Shown: positions 1 to 8,205 of the stretch, piece after piece | Layout: each line of letters starts with the position of its first letter | Numbering within the stretch: the first letter of the stretch is position 1 | Virus record (IMG/VR): IMGVR_UViG_3300008267_005230 | Span: 1 to 43,125 of that record | DNA from: a virus | Length of the DNA: 43,125 bases | Reading direction: 5' to 3' (one strand) | The notes under the pieces: generated by a model | The model's input: the letters and a program-made list of their open reading frames with translations, nothing else | Database searches by the model: none | What the model was told of the DNA's origin: nothing | Translations under genes and position numbers: made by a program

Positions 1-578
1 GGGCCGCCAACTGCAATTTTAATATGCGGTGCTCTGCGCTTTAATTCTTGCGCCATCCACTTTGTAGGTTCTTCGCTGATATAGTACATAGAAAACCCTA
101 CTACTTGAGGATTCATTTCTATTATTTCTTGTATTGCCTGTTCAAGAATTGGTTCTAATACAGGATGTATGTCTTTCATATAGGTTTCACCTAGCCAGTG
201 CCAACTGGCTGCAGGATCCCATAGTCTAAATGGTAGTTTGTTGTTAGGGATCCAATCTTCTTGATGGGCACGATATGCCTTAACATTAAGATCCATAATA
301 AGAGTTTCATATCCTGCACTCTTGGCTACACCACTTAATCTAGCAAGACTAAATGGCGGCATATAAGGACTCCATTCTGGACATAATACCAATACTAGTT
401 TAGTGTTTCTAGTTTTGTAGTCTACATAAACAGGAGTGAGATTTTTCTGTACTGTTGGTTTTGCATAGGGAGCAATCGCCTTCATCATAGACATATGACG
501 TGCGTCTGCTAGATCTTCTGGCGGCTTTTCGGGGAGGACTACTTCTTTTTTAGCAAGTCCTTGTAGATTAAAATCCAA
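1..578 (-). CDS. B12-binding-domain radical SAM protein, N-terminal part (runs off left edge)
   Basis: The minus strand is open from 578 to the window edge, giving about 192 residues. It starts at TTG, with AGGAG 7 bases upstream. After a 50-residue leader the protein reads LVLVLCPEWSPYMPPFSLARL, then AGYETLIMDLNVKAYR, later NPQVVGFSMYYISEEP, and near the edge HIKIAVGGP. This is the layout of the cobalamin-binding Rossmann domain that precedes the radical SAM core in B12-dependent radical SAM enzymes, with a predicted strand before the 'P.slarLag' helix and a terminal VGGP. The CxxxCxxC core would lie beyond the edge, so catalysis is inferred. Such enzymes usually do methylations or rearrangements. 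An in-frame ATG about 29 codons in (HMSMMKAI) is an alternative start, but it lacks an obvious Shine-Dalgarno. It is the last visible gene of the left block, about 50 bases after the glycosyltransferase-like gene. Confidence 0.7.
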   Translation of the reverse strand, partial: MDFNLQGLAKKEVVLPEKPPEDLADARHMSMMKAIAPYAKPTVQKNLTPVYVDYKTRNTKLVLVLCPEWSPYMPPFSLARLSGVAKSAGYETLIMDLNVKAYRAHQEDWIPNNKLPFRLWDPAASWHWLGETYMKDIHPVLEPILEQAIQEIIEMNPQVVGFSMYYISEEPTKWMAQELKRRAPHIKIAVGG

Positions 579-585
579 TATAATT

Positions 586-590
586 CTCCT
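586..590 (-). promoter_or_regulatory. Shine-Dalgarno deciding a TTG start
   Basis: AGGAG on the minus strand lies 7 bases before the TTG at 578 to 576. No ATG or GTG has a comparable ribosome binding site, so this site supports the rare TTG start of the left-edge gene. Confidence 0.6.
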
Positions 591-596
591 ATCAAA

Positions 597-604
597 TATT
601 TAAC
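597..604 (-). promoter_or_regulatory. weak late-promoter-like box GTTAAATA
   Basis: GTTAAATA differs from NATAAATA at one base and lies 19 bases upstream of the TTG start at 578. This is the same spacing as the box in front of the dehydrogenase gene. With one mismatch in very AT-rich DNA it could be chance. Confidence 0.3.
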
Positions 605-629
605 AGTTTTAATTTTAACCGTTTTTTTT

Positions 630-1757
630 CTAAACTCCGGTCTGATCTAAACGATACTGAGTTTTTTCCATTAATACTCGATAATTATGATCAAGGATAT
701 CTTTGATATCCGTCTGCCATTTAATCCAATGATCATCTGTAAAATCACATAGACGTAGGACTTCTTTCCAAATCATTTCTAATCTTAAATGATCGTCAAG
801 TTCACTGTCATAACTTTCGTCAATCAAAGGACTAAAAGTTTTATATCCTAGCTTTTTTAAATACTGTAAAGAAAATGGTCTTGATGCTAAAATAAAAGGG
901 TGCTTTAGTGCGATTGGTCTAAATGTTTTTTCTGTTAAAAATACAGAATCTCCGGCATCTATAAACGGAAAAAAATCATTATGGTCTTGAAAAAATAAAG
1001 TTTCAGTAACTAAACTAAAATAACTATCGCTGTGATAAGTTAAATCTTCAAGTCTTACATCAATTGGATTGTATCGATCGTCTGGTACATTAAGACGTAA
1101 GGGAAATATATCTTGATATCTCGTGAACAATTTCCACATTCTTTTGTACTCCGACAGTCCTGATAATCGTTGTATTACATCTAGACCGTATTCAAAAGAT
1201 GAGTAAGTTTTTTCTAAAAAATTGTCGTCAAGTATTTTATAAAAAATACGTGCTCGATGTTCTCTTAACTGTTTGTTAAGACAGCAAAATAATTTAGATT
1301 TTTTTTGAATCAAATATTCAATTTTAGGATGTTTGGTGTCTCGATAAAAAACTGAAAGATTTTCTTTCATTACATTTTCAAAAACACTAATACAAGAAAT
1401 TTTAATTACAGGTTCTATATTTTGTTCTAGGCAATAGGCTTCATAAGTTTCTTGTCCATTTTGAGCTGAAGTTAGATATACATAGGAAACACTATAATCA
1501 TTTATCTGTCTAATAATTCGATGAATTTTTCTTATATGATCAAAATAAACTGCTTCGTTTATATTGTCAAATAGAATTATTTTATAACCGTCTTTAATTG
1601 CTGCTTTAATAGAATCTGTTATTGGCTCTGTATCCATTTTAGGAAAAGAACAATGAGAATATGTTCCGGCATAAACGTAAAATGTTTCTCGGCCAATGAT
1701 ACCGATTACATCTGTTAGAAATTCAATGTTATGACCAACGGTCTGTTGATCTAAAAT
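630..1757 (-). CDS. glycosyltransferase-like protein with an apparent AUU start
   Basis: An ATG lies at 1637, but protein-like sequence continues upstream in the same frame (LDQQTVGHNIEF, GIIGRETFYVYAGTYSHC) to 1757, with no ATG, GTG or TTG. At 1757 the codon ATT overlaps the dehydrogenase stop as TAATT, one base away from the TAATG junction used repeatedly in this genome. Starting there gives 375 residues, close to the 379 of its paralog at 3615 to 4754. Shared blocks are LNKQLREHRARIF in the middle and FLTEKTFRPIALKHPFILASRP...LKKLGYKTFSPLIDESYD near the C-terminus. The S/TEK.F.P...PFI block resembles the nucleotide-sugar-binding end of GT-B-type glycosyltransferases such as fucosyltransferases, but the assignment is by pattern only. 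An alternative is a -1 frameshift on the A10 run that fuses it to the dehydrogenase. The existence of the gene is secure; its function is tentative. Confidence 0.6.
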   Translation of the reverse strand: MLDQQTVGHNIEFLTDVIGIIGRETFYVYAGTYSHCSFPKMDTEPITDSIKAAIKDGYKIILFDNINEAVYFDHIRKIHRIIRQINDYSVSYVYLTSAQNGQETYEAYCLEQNIEPVIKISCISVFENVMKENLSVFYRDTKHPKIEYLIQKKSKLFCCLNKQLREHRARIFYKILDDNFLEKTYSSFEYGLDVIQRLSGLSEYKRMWKLFTRYQDIFPLRLNVPDDRYNPIDVRLEDLTYHSDSYFSLVTETLFFQDHNDFFPFIDAGDSVFLTEKTFRPIALKHPFILASRPFSLQYLKKLGYKTFSPLIDESYDSELDDHLRLEMIWKEVLRLCDFTDDHWIKWQTDIKDILDHNYRVLMEKTQYRLDQTGV

Positions 1758-2791
1758 TAATTTTTTTTTTGACGAGAATTACCGTAATGTATTACTTCAA
1801 AGTTGGCGCCATCAACAGTTTTTAATTTTCGCCAAGGGTCTATTACTATAGAACCTGTAGGGAATACCACGTGATTTACCCATTTGTCCCAATACCCGAT
1901 AAGGTAAACTTCAGTCCACTCAGGTTTAAGATCTAGATCGTTAGTATGCACATCATAATAATTTACAGTACCGCCTAGTTTTTCAATGTAATGTCCTACC
2001 AACAGACTAGGACTTCCATTAGTATAGTGTACTCCCGGCTTGTATGCTTTACCTACTATGGTAATATTTTTGCCGTAGGAAATACATTTTTTAGCAATAC
2101 GTTCTGATTGTACTTCTCTAGCTGTCATAATAGCATCAAACAAATCATAGCCTAGATCAAGTTTATCTGCTAGATATCTTAATGCTATATTATCTCTAGG
2201 ATGGCATGCGCCCCCATCACCTAATCCCGCTTTCATGTATGCAGGACCCATAATGCGATACGAACTTTTTGCCAAGGCGTCAGTTACTACATCGACATTG
2301 ATATTACCATTTGTTTCAGCAACATCTTGTATCATGTTAACTAATGCTAATTTAGTACTGATAAATGTATTATAAAAAATCTTAATTGATTCTGCTTCGT
2401 CCCAAGTTCCAACTTCTCGAGCATTAGTTATTAAGGGTTCTAGTTGCGATCTTACTGTGCCAGGTAAAACTGTGCTGATTAAAACAACTAATTGTTTTTT
2501 GTTAACATGTTTGTTAACTTCTTGTAAAATATTTTTAACAATAGTGTAATCAAAGTCTTTATTTGGCAAATGGCTTGTTGGCGTTTCTCCCCCGTACATA
2601 GGATCGTGCGGAGTTGGTGCTGCAATAAAAATAAAACTACTGTTTTCTACTGCTTCCTTTATTGAAGACATCATAAGAAAAGCAGGTGTCCTAGGCTCAA
2701 CATCATAGCCCACTACTTGGTAGTGTTCTGCCATTACTTCGGCGCAATCTTGCCCAAGTTTCCCAACGCCAATCATAGCAACTTTAGTCAT
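1757..2791 (-). CDS. UDP-glucose/GDP-mannose 6-dehydrogenase family protein, internally shortened
   Basis: The protein has 344 residues. Enzymes of this family oxidise a nucleotide sugar to its uronic acid with two NAD+. The NAD-binding Rossmann motif GVGKLG is at residues 8 to 13, and STVLPGT at about 106. The helix IKIFYNTFISTKLALVN is at about 136 to 152 and includes the family lysine (K147). The catalytic cysteine motif GLGDGGACHPRD has C196, and the C-terminal domain begins GKAYKPG. Family members are usually about 390 to 450 residues. Here the roughly 50 to 60 residues between PGT..S.LEPLI and the EAESIK helix are reduced to about a dozen, removing the loop that normally carries the NP.F...G motif and catalytic glutamate. 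Activity is therefore doubtful unless this is an assembly artefact. The gene has AATAAATA and GAGGAA upstream and ends in an A10 run. Confidence 0.8.
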   Translation of the reverse strand: MTKVAMIGVGKLGQDCAEVMAEHYQVVGYDVEPRTPAFLMMSSIKEAVENSSFIFIAAPTPHDPMYGGETPTSHLPNKDFDYTIVKNILQEVNKHVNKKQLVVLISTVLPGTVRSQLEPLITNAREVGTWDEAESIKIFYNTFISTKLALVNMIQDVAETNGNINVDVVTDALAKSSYRIMGPAYMKAGLGDGGACHPRDNIALRYLADKLDLGYDLFDAIMTAREVQSERIAKKCISYGKNITIVGKAYKPGVHYTNGSPSLLVGHYIEKLGGTVNYYDVHTNDLDLKPEWTEVYLIGYWDKWVNHVVFPTGSIVIDPWRKLKTVDGANFEVIHYGNSRQKKN

Positions 2792-2809
2792 GTATATTCC
2801 TCAAAAAAC

Positions 2810-2817
2810 TATTTATT
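2810..2817 (-). promoter_or_regulatory. T4-type late promoter box AATAAATA
   Basis: AATAAATA on the minus strand lies 19 bases before the dehydrogenase ATG (2791), in the 29-base gap after the SGNH gene. It matches the NATAAATA late promoter of T4-like phages recognised by the phage sigma factor gp55. A GAGGAA ribosome site follows. Confidence 0.6.
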
Positions 2818-2820
2818 AAG

Positions 2821-3618
2821 TTAAAACCAGTCTATCTTTATTTCTTTATCCATTACGACTGGAGAATCGTTTGCGTCCAAATTAAAAGTACGATGTATAT
2901 CATCCGATGTTGCACAGGCTTTTAACAGTTTAGTAGATCTTACAGCATACTTGTAAGTTTCTTGTGGTATTTCAAATCCCACTTTTTTTAAGTAACTGTA
3001 GTATCTTACTGGGGATGGATGGTAATCTTGAAACATTACTCCGTGATTAGGGTGCTCGTAAACATGTCCGTGATCCCAATAACTGTGCATTTCTGTTTGG
3101 AATACATTAGGCAAGCATATATCTGTTACTGGTTTATATAAATTTAATATTTTTCCAATGTCTCGTGTTTCATCATTTTGATAGTTCCAAGGAACACTGG
3201 TAAGAAAAATATAATCACACGGTAAGCTATCGAGAAAACCTTTAGTTAAACTTACTATATTTAAATCTCTTATAATATATCCTTTTGTATCGGCAAATTT
3301 TTTAACAAAACTTTCAGGATAAAATTGTTGAGTATAAATGTTACCCGGAGTTTGCCAGTGGTCATTTAGATATCTATCTTCTCTACAAAAAGTTGTCCAC
3401 ATCACTACAACTAAATCATCTTCTGTATAATTTAATCTAGTGTTACCTTCGGAAACTTTATAAGAAATAAAAGGATTGCCTGCACCAGATTTTCCTAAAT
3501 TAATAAATTCAGTGTCTGGCATTGTATGTGCAAGAATATCTGCCCAAGTCGGCCAAATATACTTTGTAAAGCTGCATCCGACTGTGATTAATCTTTTGTA
3601 TTTTTTTAAAGTTATCAT
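2821..3618 (-). CDS. SGNH/GDSL-family hydrolase-like protein
   Basis: The protein has 265 residues. SGNH hydrolases are serine esterases that often remove acetyl groups from sugars or cut lipid esters. Block I is VGCSFT with the nucleophile S16. The following NLGKSGAGNPFI contains the glycine and asparagine expected of blocks II and III. DYHPSP near the C-terminus gives the D198/H200 pair of block V. The central VVVMWTTFCREDRY and DYIFLTSVPW fit the alternating strands of the fold. No signal peptide is seen, so it would act in the cytoplasm. Its start overlaps the preceding glycosyltransferase-like stop as ATGA. The neighbouring sugar genes suggest acyl-sugar editing; this is inferred, and the substrate is unknown. 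Confidence 0.65.
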   Translation of the reverse strand: MITLKKYKRLITVGCSFTKYIWPTWADILAHTMPDTEFINLGKSGAGNPFISYKVSEGNTRLNYTEDDLVVVMWTTFCREDRYLNDHWQTPGNIYTQQFYPESFVKKFADTKGYIIRDLNIVSLTKGFLDSLPCDYIFLTSVPWNYQNDETRDIGKILNLYKPVTDICLPNVFQTEMHSYWDHGHVYEHPNHGVMFQDYHPSPVRYYSYLKKVGFEIPQETYKYAVRSTKLLKACATSDDIHRTFNLDANDSPVVMDKEIKIDWF

Positions 3619-4754
3619 AATTGTGTTGTGAATGTTGATTTTGAAAGCAACATATCAAAGTTATATTTACATACAGATCTAGAAAAATCTAAAAATTCTG
3701 CTAGTTCAGTTGTGTTTAATTTAGATAGGCGTTCAATTTCATCTACTACAGCTATCATTCGTTTTACATCATCTTCAATGAGATCATATGCTTCATTAAT
3801 ATAAGGATGAAATGTTTTATAACCTATAGATCTAATTGCTTCTAAACTTCTAGGTCTACTTACAATTATAAAAGGATGAAAATTTGCAATTGGTTTAAAA
3901 AGCTTTTCACTTAAAAATCTTCCCTTTTCTAGGAAGTCATAATAATTTGTCTCACTTACTACACTAAAATAAGTTTCTTCATAAAATTTAGTAGTGCTTT
4001 GTAATAGGTTAACATGGTTAATTTCCATGTCTGTTCTATCTACAAATAACTCTGGCAACGATAAAATTTTATCTTCATTATTTTTTAACAGTTCTAATTC
4101 TGTATAGTGATTTCTATGAATATCTAAAATGTCTGTCCAAACTTTATTCCAATCTCTATTGTCATCTGAGCTGGCTAGACTTACATGTCCGTAATCTAAT
4201 AAATTTCTAGCAGTTAAAAATGCTACCAGAGCAGGACGATGTAGTCTCCATCTTCTGTTTAAGTTTAAAAATTTTTTAGGATAATTTTTTGTTTTAAGTG
4301 TATCTGGAAAAACATAACCCATACTAGTTATGTCATTTTTAGTAGAAATTTCAAAAACTCTAGACCATTCAGCTGCAATAGGTTTACAGTTATATTTTTT
4401 AGCTACTATATCAATTTCATTTTTTATATCAGCAGATTCACTTAATAATAATATTTGTTCTTCAGGAATTTTAAATTTAATAACAACAAATTTATAAACA
4501 CCGTCAACAACTGAATGAAATGCTTCATGGCTGTTGTTTAAAATTAACTTAATTCGTCCGCGGCGGATTGAAATTAGTATACTTGAAGGTACTACTTTGT
4601 TTAAATGTTCTAGCCCATCGCCGAGCATAAAGTCAACACAAAAATATTGTGCATCGTTAAACTTTCGCAGTTGTGGTAACACAGTTACATCTCTCATAGA
4701 AATTTCGCTGTTCCAACCAATGTAAGGAGTATTGTTGTCGTTTATAATAGACAT
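3615..4754 (-). CDS. glycosyltransferase-like protein, paralog of 630..1757
   Basis: The protein has 379 residues. It shares with the gene at 630 to 1757 the block KKFLNLNRRWRLHRPALVAF (about 160 to 180) and the C-terminal block FLSEKLFKPIANFHPFIIVSRPRSLEAIRSIGYKTFHPYINEAYD. 'LNRR.R.HR' followed by 'SEK.F.P' resembles GT-B-fold glycosyltransferases, in which this glutamate-lysine region contacts the nucleotide sugar. No close family can be named from the sequence alone. The ATG directly abuts the preceding radical SAM stop (TAAATG), and the stop overlaps the SGNH start. Only the C-terminal and middle blocks are well conserved between the two paralogs; the N-terminal 130 residues diverge, as expected if acceptor specificity differs. 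Confidence 0.5.
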   Translation of the reverse strand: MSIINDNNTPYIGWNSEISMRDVTVLPQLRKFNDAQYFCVDFMLGDGLEHLNKVVPSSILISIRRGRIKLILNNSHEAFHSVVDGVYKFVVIKFKIPEEQILLLSESADIKNEIDIVAKKYNCKPIAAEWSRVFEISTKNDITSMGYVFPDTLKTKNYPKKFLNLNRRWRLHRPALVAFLTARNLLDYGHVSLASSDDNRDWNKVWTDILDIHRNHYTELELLKNNEDKILSLPELFVDRTDMEINHVNLLQSTTKFYEETYFSVVSETNYYDFLEKGRFLSEKLFKPIANFHPFIIVSRPRSLEAIRSIGYKTFHPYINEAYDLIEDDVKRMIAVVDEIERLSKLNTTELAEFLDFSRSVCKYNFDMLLSKSTFTTQL

Positions 4755-5720
4755 TTAAATCATTTCAAATTTTGGAATAATAATATCAGTACCGCAATGA
4801 CAATGTTCTTTGCCGCAGATAATTTTTTTAGGGCCAACTGAACTTATGTCCTGTAATATGTGTCCTACCTTGTCACCTTGCCCGCAACTAGCTAAACTGA
4901 CTTCTCCAGTAGGATTAATAAAAATAGCATCTCCTACATTGCACAGCCAGCCTTTAAAGAAATTTTCTCCGTTAACAATAATTTCATTACTGTTAGTAGC
5001 TGATTTAGACTGATCGTCGTATTTGTTAAAACTAACTGCTTTACTTTCTTTGTAAGGTTTAGGTAATGTAAAATTCATTTCTACGTTATGTGTATCAATG
5101 AACGTTTTCTTTTCAGGATCTTTATATTGCCAAGGACCTGCATTAACACTCATTTCATCAAATAACGGTGTCCATTCGATAAAGTAGTTAGGCATAACTT
5201 CTTTTAAGTGATTGCCGTACTCTACAACTTCCCAGAATCGTTCTTCGTGCATCAACATCTTTGTACAAAGATAGTTTACTTTGTCACAGAGAAAAATATT
5301 GTTTTCTTTATATTTTTCTTTGTCAGAAAATTCAACATGGAAACTGGCAACAATATCATCAAACAAATGATAGTGTTTTTCCCACCATGCTAACGGACGA
5401 CTTAAATTAGTATTAACTGCTAATGTGCAGTCTGGCAATTTTTCTCGTAGCCATTCGCAGATAGGAATGAAATTTTTCCAAGCAGTAGGTTCTCCGCCAG
5501 AGAAGAAAAACTTATAATGTTTGTATCCTACTTTTTTATATCTTTCAATAATGATTTCTAAATTTTTAATATAAACATCTAGGTTATCATCATTCCTATG
5601 ACTGCCGCCCCAATTGCCTGGATTACAGTAACTACATTTAAAATTACAAAAATTATTAACTTGCCATGTAACTGCCAAATACGGCTCAGGGGCTGTAATT
5701 GCTATTAACTTTTTGCCCAT
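4755..5720 (-). CDS. radical SAM protein with C-terminal SPASM-like cysteines
   Basis: The protein has 321 residues. The iron-sulfur motif CNFKCSYC uses C25, C29 and C32, preceded by VTWQVNNF. The GGEP motif is at 75 to 78, and VNTNLSR fits the next strand of the partial TIM barrel. The C-terminus contains GWLCNVGDAIFINPTGEVSLASCGQG and then a CGKEHCHCG cluster, the pattern of a SPASM/twitch auxiliary-cluster domain placed, as usual, after the core. Such proteins generally modify peptides or serve as maturases; the substrate here is unknown. The start overlaps the end of the upstream radical SAM gene by 16 bases. The domain order differs from its three upstream neighbours. Confidence 0.8.
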   Translation of the reverse strand: MGKKLIAITAPEPYLAVTWQVNNFCNFKCSYCNPGNWGGSHRNDDNLDVYIKNLEIIIERYKKVGYKHYKFFFSGGEPTAWKNFIPICEWLREKLPDCTLAVNTNLSRPLAWWEKHYHLFDDIVASFHVEFSDKEKYKENNIFLCDKVNYLCTKMLMHEERFWEVVEYGNHLKEVMPNYFIEWTPLFDEMSVNAGPWQYKDPEKKTFIDTHNVEMNFTLPKPYKESKAVSFNKYDDQSKSATNSNEIIVNGENFFKGWLCNVGDAIFINPTGEVSLASCGQGDKVGHILQDISSVGPKKIICGKEHCHCGTDIIIPKFEMI

Positions 5721-6964
5721 CTATAAACCTCTTTTAATTCAGGAATTACATCTAAAATACTTTCATTGCGTACACTGTCTAATTCGTCATTGAATTTAAT
5801 AAACTCTTGTATGCCGCCTTTGTTAGGATCACCGCTTTTTAAATTCTGACTTATCATTTTAAATCCATTACTAATGTGAGGATTGTACGAATATTTGTGA
5901 ATGTATTCTCTGTAAAGTCTGCCTAGTTTTTCTTTTGAAAATTCAGGAAGAATCATGATATTTGAATACCACGGGCTAGTAGCAAGATTAAATCTAGGTG
6001 CGGTGTTTTTATCAATTAACTCATTGTCTATAAGATAGTCAAAGAATTTAGGAAACTGGAACACATTCCATATACTGATTGTTGGTGTTATTTGGAACTG
6101 TGCATGTGGTACTAGTGCTTTTAATTCGCGTAAATTTTTCTCAGTTCTTTCCCAGTCAGTGCCTTTGCGAATCAATTCAGCATGATCTCCCATGCCGTCA
6201 AGACTGGCCCAAATAATTAGATTAGGGAACTTTTTCCAATACTCAATTAGATCTTTATCTTTAAATTTAAGACTGCTGAAATTTGTCGTGTAACTTAATT
6301 CAATAGTTTCATTTACTCCAGTTTCAATCCAGTAATCTAAACATTCATAATGCTCGGGAGTAATGATAATTTCTCCACCGGCAAAGTAAACTTCTACTAC
6401 ATCTTTGAGATACGGTTTGAGTTTAGTCATTAACATTTGATCATCGTTGTTACTGACTACCATTTTAGTCATATTAAAATGCTTGTCTAAAACTTCAACA
6501 CCTTTATGTTCAATAAATTCCTGTGCCCATAGGCTAGAGCAACTTGGTCCGCAACTACGGCATTTCATATTACATAGATTGCTAAAACGAATATCCATAT
6601 ATTTTAATTTAAATTCGTTTAAGCTGCCATCGTCATTAGTATCTTCCACAATATCAACAAAGTCAAGACCTCTGCGTTTATTATGACTCTGACGCATAGT
6701 CCACGTGCCTAATTTTTCAAGATCGTAGCATCGTTGGCATGCTTCAACAGGTTCGTCGTTGAGCATGTTTAGACGCATTTTCTTATAATCATCACTGTTC
6801 ATCATTTCTAGTACAGATTCGTTTGATTTAATTTCGCCCACTGGCTTATTACTATCAGCTACACAGCACGGCATTACTCTACGATCTGGCCAAGCGTGAA
6901 AGTGAATCCACGGCAGTATACAAAAATGTTTTCCATTTTCAACAAGGTCTTTTACGTTTTTCAT
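5705..6964 (-). CDS. radical SAM protein with N-terminal SPASM/twitch-like domain (GGEI variant)
   Basis: The protein has 419 residues. The N-terminal region FCILPWIHFHAWP...MPCC (C15, C33, C34) and later EACQRCYDLE (C76, C79) looks like a SPASM/twitch auxiliary iron-sulfur domain. It is followed by IRFSNLCNMKCRSC, with radical SAM cysteines C131, C135 and C138. Downstream the usual GGEP motif reads AGGEIIIT, so the proline is replaced. The rest (LSYTTNFSS, IIWASLDGMGDHAELIRKGTDW) follows the same core layout as the upstream 412-residue paralog. It belongs to the 'twitch domain-containing radical SAM' type known from marine phages, whose function has not been established. It starts 2 bases after the upstream stop. 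Confidence 0.8.
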   Translation of the reverse strand: MKNVKDLVENGKHFCILPWIHFHAWPDRRVMPCCVADSNKPVGEIKSNESVLEMMNSDDYKKMRLNMLNDEPVEACQRCYDLEKLGTWTMRQSHNKRRGLDFVDIVEDTNDDGSLNEFKLKYMDIRFSNLCNMKCRSCGPSCSSLWAQEFIEHKGVEVLDKHFNMTKMVVSNNDDQMLMTKLKPYLKDVVEVYFAGGEIIITPEHYECLDYWIETGVNETIELSYTTNFSSLKFKDKDLIEYWKKFPNLIIWASLDGMGDHAELIRKGTDWERTEKNLRELKALVPHAQFQITPTISIWNVFQFPKFFDYLIDNELIDKNTAPRFNLATSPWYSNIMILPEFSKEKLGRLYREYIHKYSYNPHISNGFKMISQNLKSGDPNKGGIQEFIKFNDELDSVRNESILDVIPELKEVYRWAKS

Positions 6965-6966
6965 TC

Positions 6967-8205
6967 TTACTCCGTTAGATTCATAAGTCTATTTAATTCT
7001 GGGAAAGTTTTAATAAAACTCTCACCTCTAATCTTATCAGTTGACAAGACATGCATAAAAAATGTCTTTTTATTTTCGTCCCAAGTATCACTTTCGTCTG
7101 CAAATTTAACTGCATCTGTTACGAGGTTGTTTAACAGTATCCATTCAGGGCCGTTAGACGATATAAATTTTTCTGCGTTTTCTTTTGCAGAGGCTTTTAA
7201 AATTTTTGGCATACTTTTAGCAGAATAGTAACTAGGATGCACAGCAAGATACAGGCTATGATACCAGTCTTCTAATCTTACAATATTTTTTTCTTTAAGA
7301 TAATTGTAAAAGTCGCCAATGGTCAAATAATTAAAAATACTGAATACTGTGTTTATTTGAAAATGTACGTAATCTAATTGTCTAAAAGTAAGCAAATTAC
7401 TTTCCACTTTCCCCCAATCTGTACCGTGACGTAGCCATTCTGCTCGTTCACCGTAATGATCAATTGAGCAACTTAATTCAACACGTTTGAAATGTTTCCA
7501 CAGATCAAGAATGTCATGATTTTTATATTTGATGTTACTGGCGTTGGTATTATAACGCAGTGTCACATCTGTTCTACCCTTGCGAATCATTTCTTCAAGG
7601 ATTGTATAATGCTCGTCTGTGATCAATGGTTCGCCGCCAGCAAAGTATGCTAGATCAATATGTTCAATGTGTGTTAAAACTTCATTAAGCAAATCGCCTT
7701 TGCCATCGTCAGCATGGATGATTATAGGATGTTTAGGATCAAAATTAGCTCGCTGTTCAGCGGCCCACTGACTGCTAAACTCTGCACCACAGGTACGACA
7801 TTTAAAGTTACAAATATTACTAAAACGTATGTCGTAATATTTCATCTTGAAGTCAGGCATAGTACCGTCTTCTTGCGTCTGTGGCACTAGTTCATCAAAA
7901 TCTTTACCCCAGTGTTCTTTACTATAATTTCTAAAACTATGGGGGCCAGCTTCTTCGTGTTTATAACAAAAATTGCAGATCTCGCTCTTTTTCTCATTTA
8001 ACATATTAAGACGAATAGTTTTCATCTTGTCATTGTTAAAGGCATCTTTTAATGTTGTTTGTTTTGTATTACCAAATGGAGTTGTGTAGTTATTACTACA
8101 GCAAGGATAGATGTCACCTTTGGGAGTTACATTTAAGTGCATCCACGGAAACATGCAAAATACTTTGCTCTCATTAAGTAAAAAATCTTTATCTATATTG
8201 TTCAT
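6967..8205 (-). CDS. radical SAM protein with N-terminal SPASM/twitch-like domain
   Basis: The reading frame is open back to a TTG at 8322, but that start would overlap the upstream gene by 134 bases. The ATG at 8205 gives 412 residues, a 17-base overlap, and a leader before FCMFPW of similar length to the paralog at 5705 to 6964, so I choose it. The N-terminal cluster has C17, CC at 35 and 36, and CNFC at 77 to 80. The radical SAM motif CNFKCRTC uses C132, C136 and C139. AGGEPLIT supplies GGEP, and LSCSIDHYGERAEWLRHGTDW is the conserved core strand. It is clearly a paralog of its downstream neighbour and more distantly of its upstream one. It should bind SAM and at least one 4Fe-4S cluster in the cytoplasm; the substrate is unknown. 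Confidence 0.8.
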   Translation of the reverse strand: MNNIDKDFLLNESKVFCMFPWMHLNVTPKGDIYPCCSNNYTTPFGNTKQTTLKDAFNNDKMKTIRLNMLNEKKSEICNFCYKHEEAGPHSFRNYSKEHWGKDFDELVPQTQEDGTMPDFKMKYYDIRFSNICNFKCRTCGAEFSSQWAAEQRANFDPKHPIIIHADDGKGDLLNEVLTHIEHIDLAYFAGGEPLITDEHYTILEEMIRKGRTDVTLRYNTNASNIKYKNHDILDLWKHFKRVELSCSIDHYGERAEWLRHGTDWGKVESNLLTFRQLDYVHFQINTVFSIFNYLTIGDFYNYLKEKNIVRLEDWYHSLYLAVHPSYYSAKSMPKILKASAKENAEKFISSNGPEWILLNNLVTDAVKFADESDTWDENKKTFFMHVLSTDKIRGESFIKTFPELNRLMNLTE

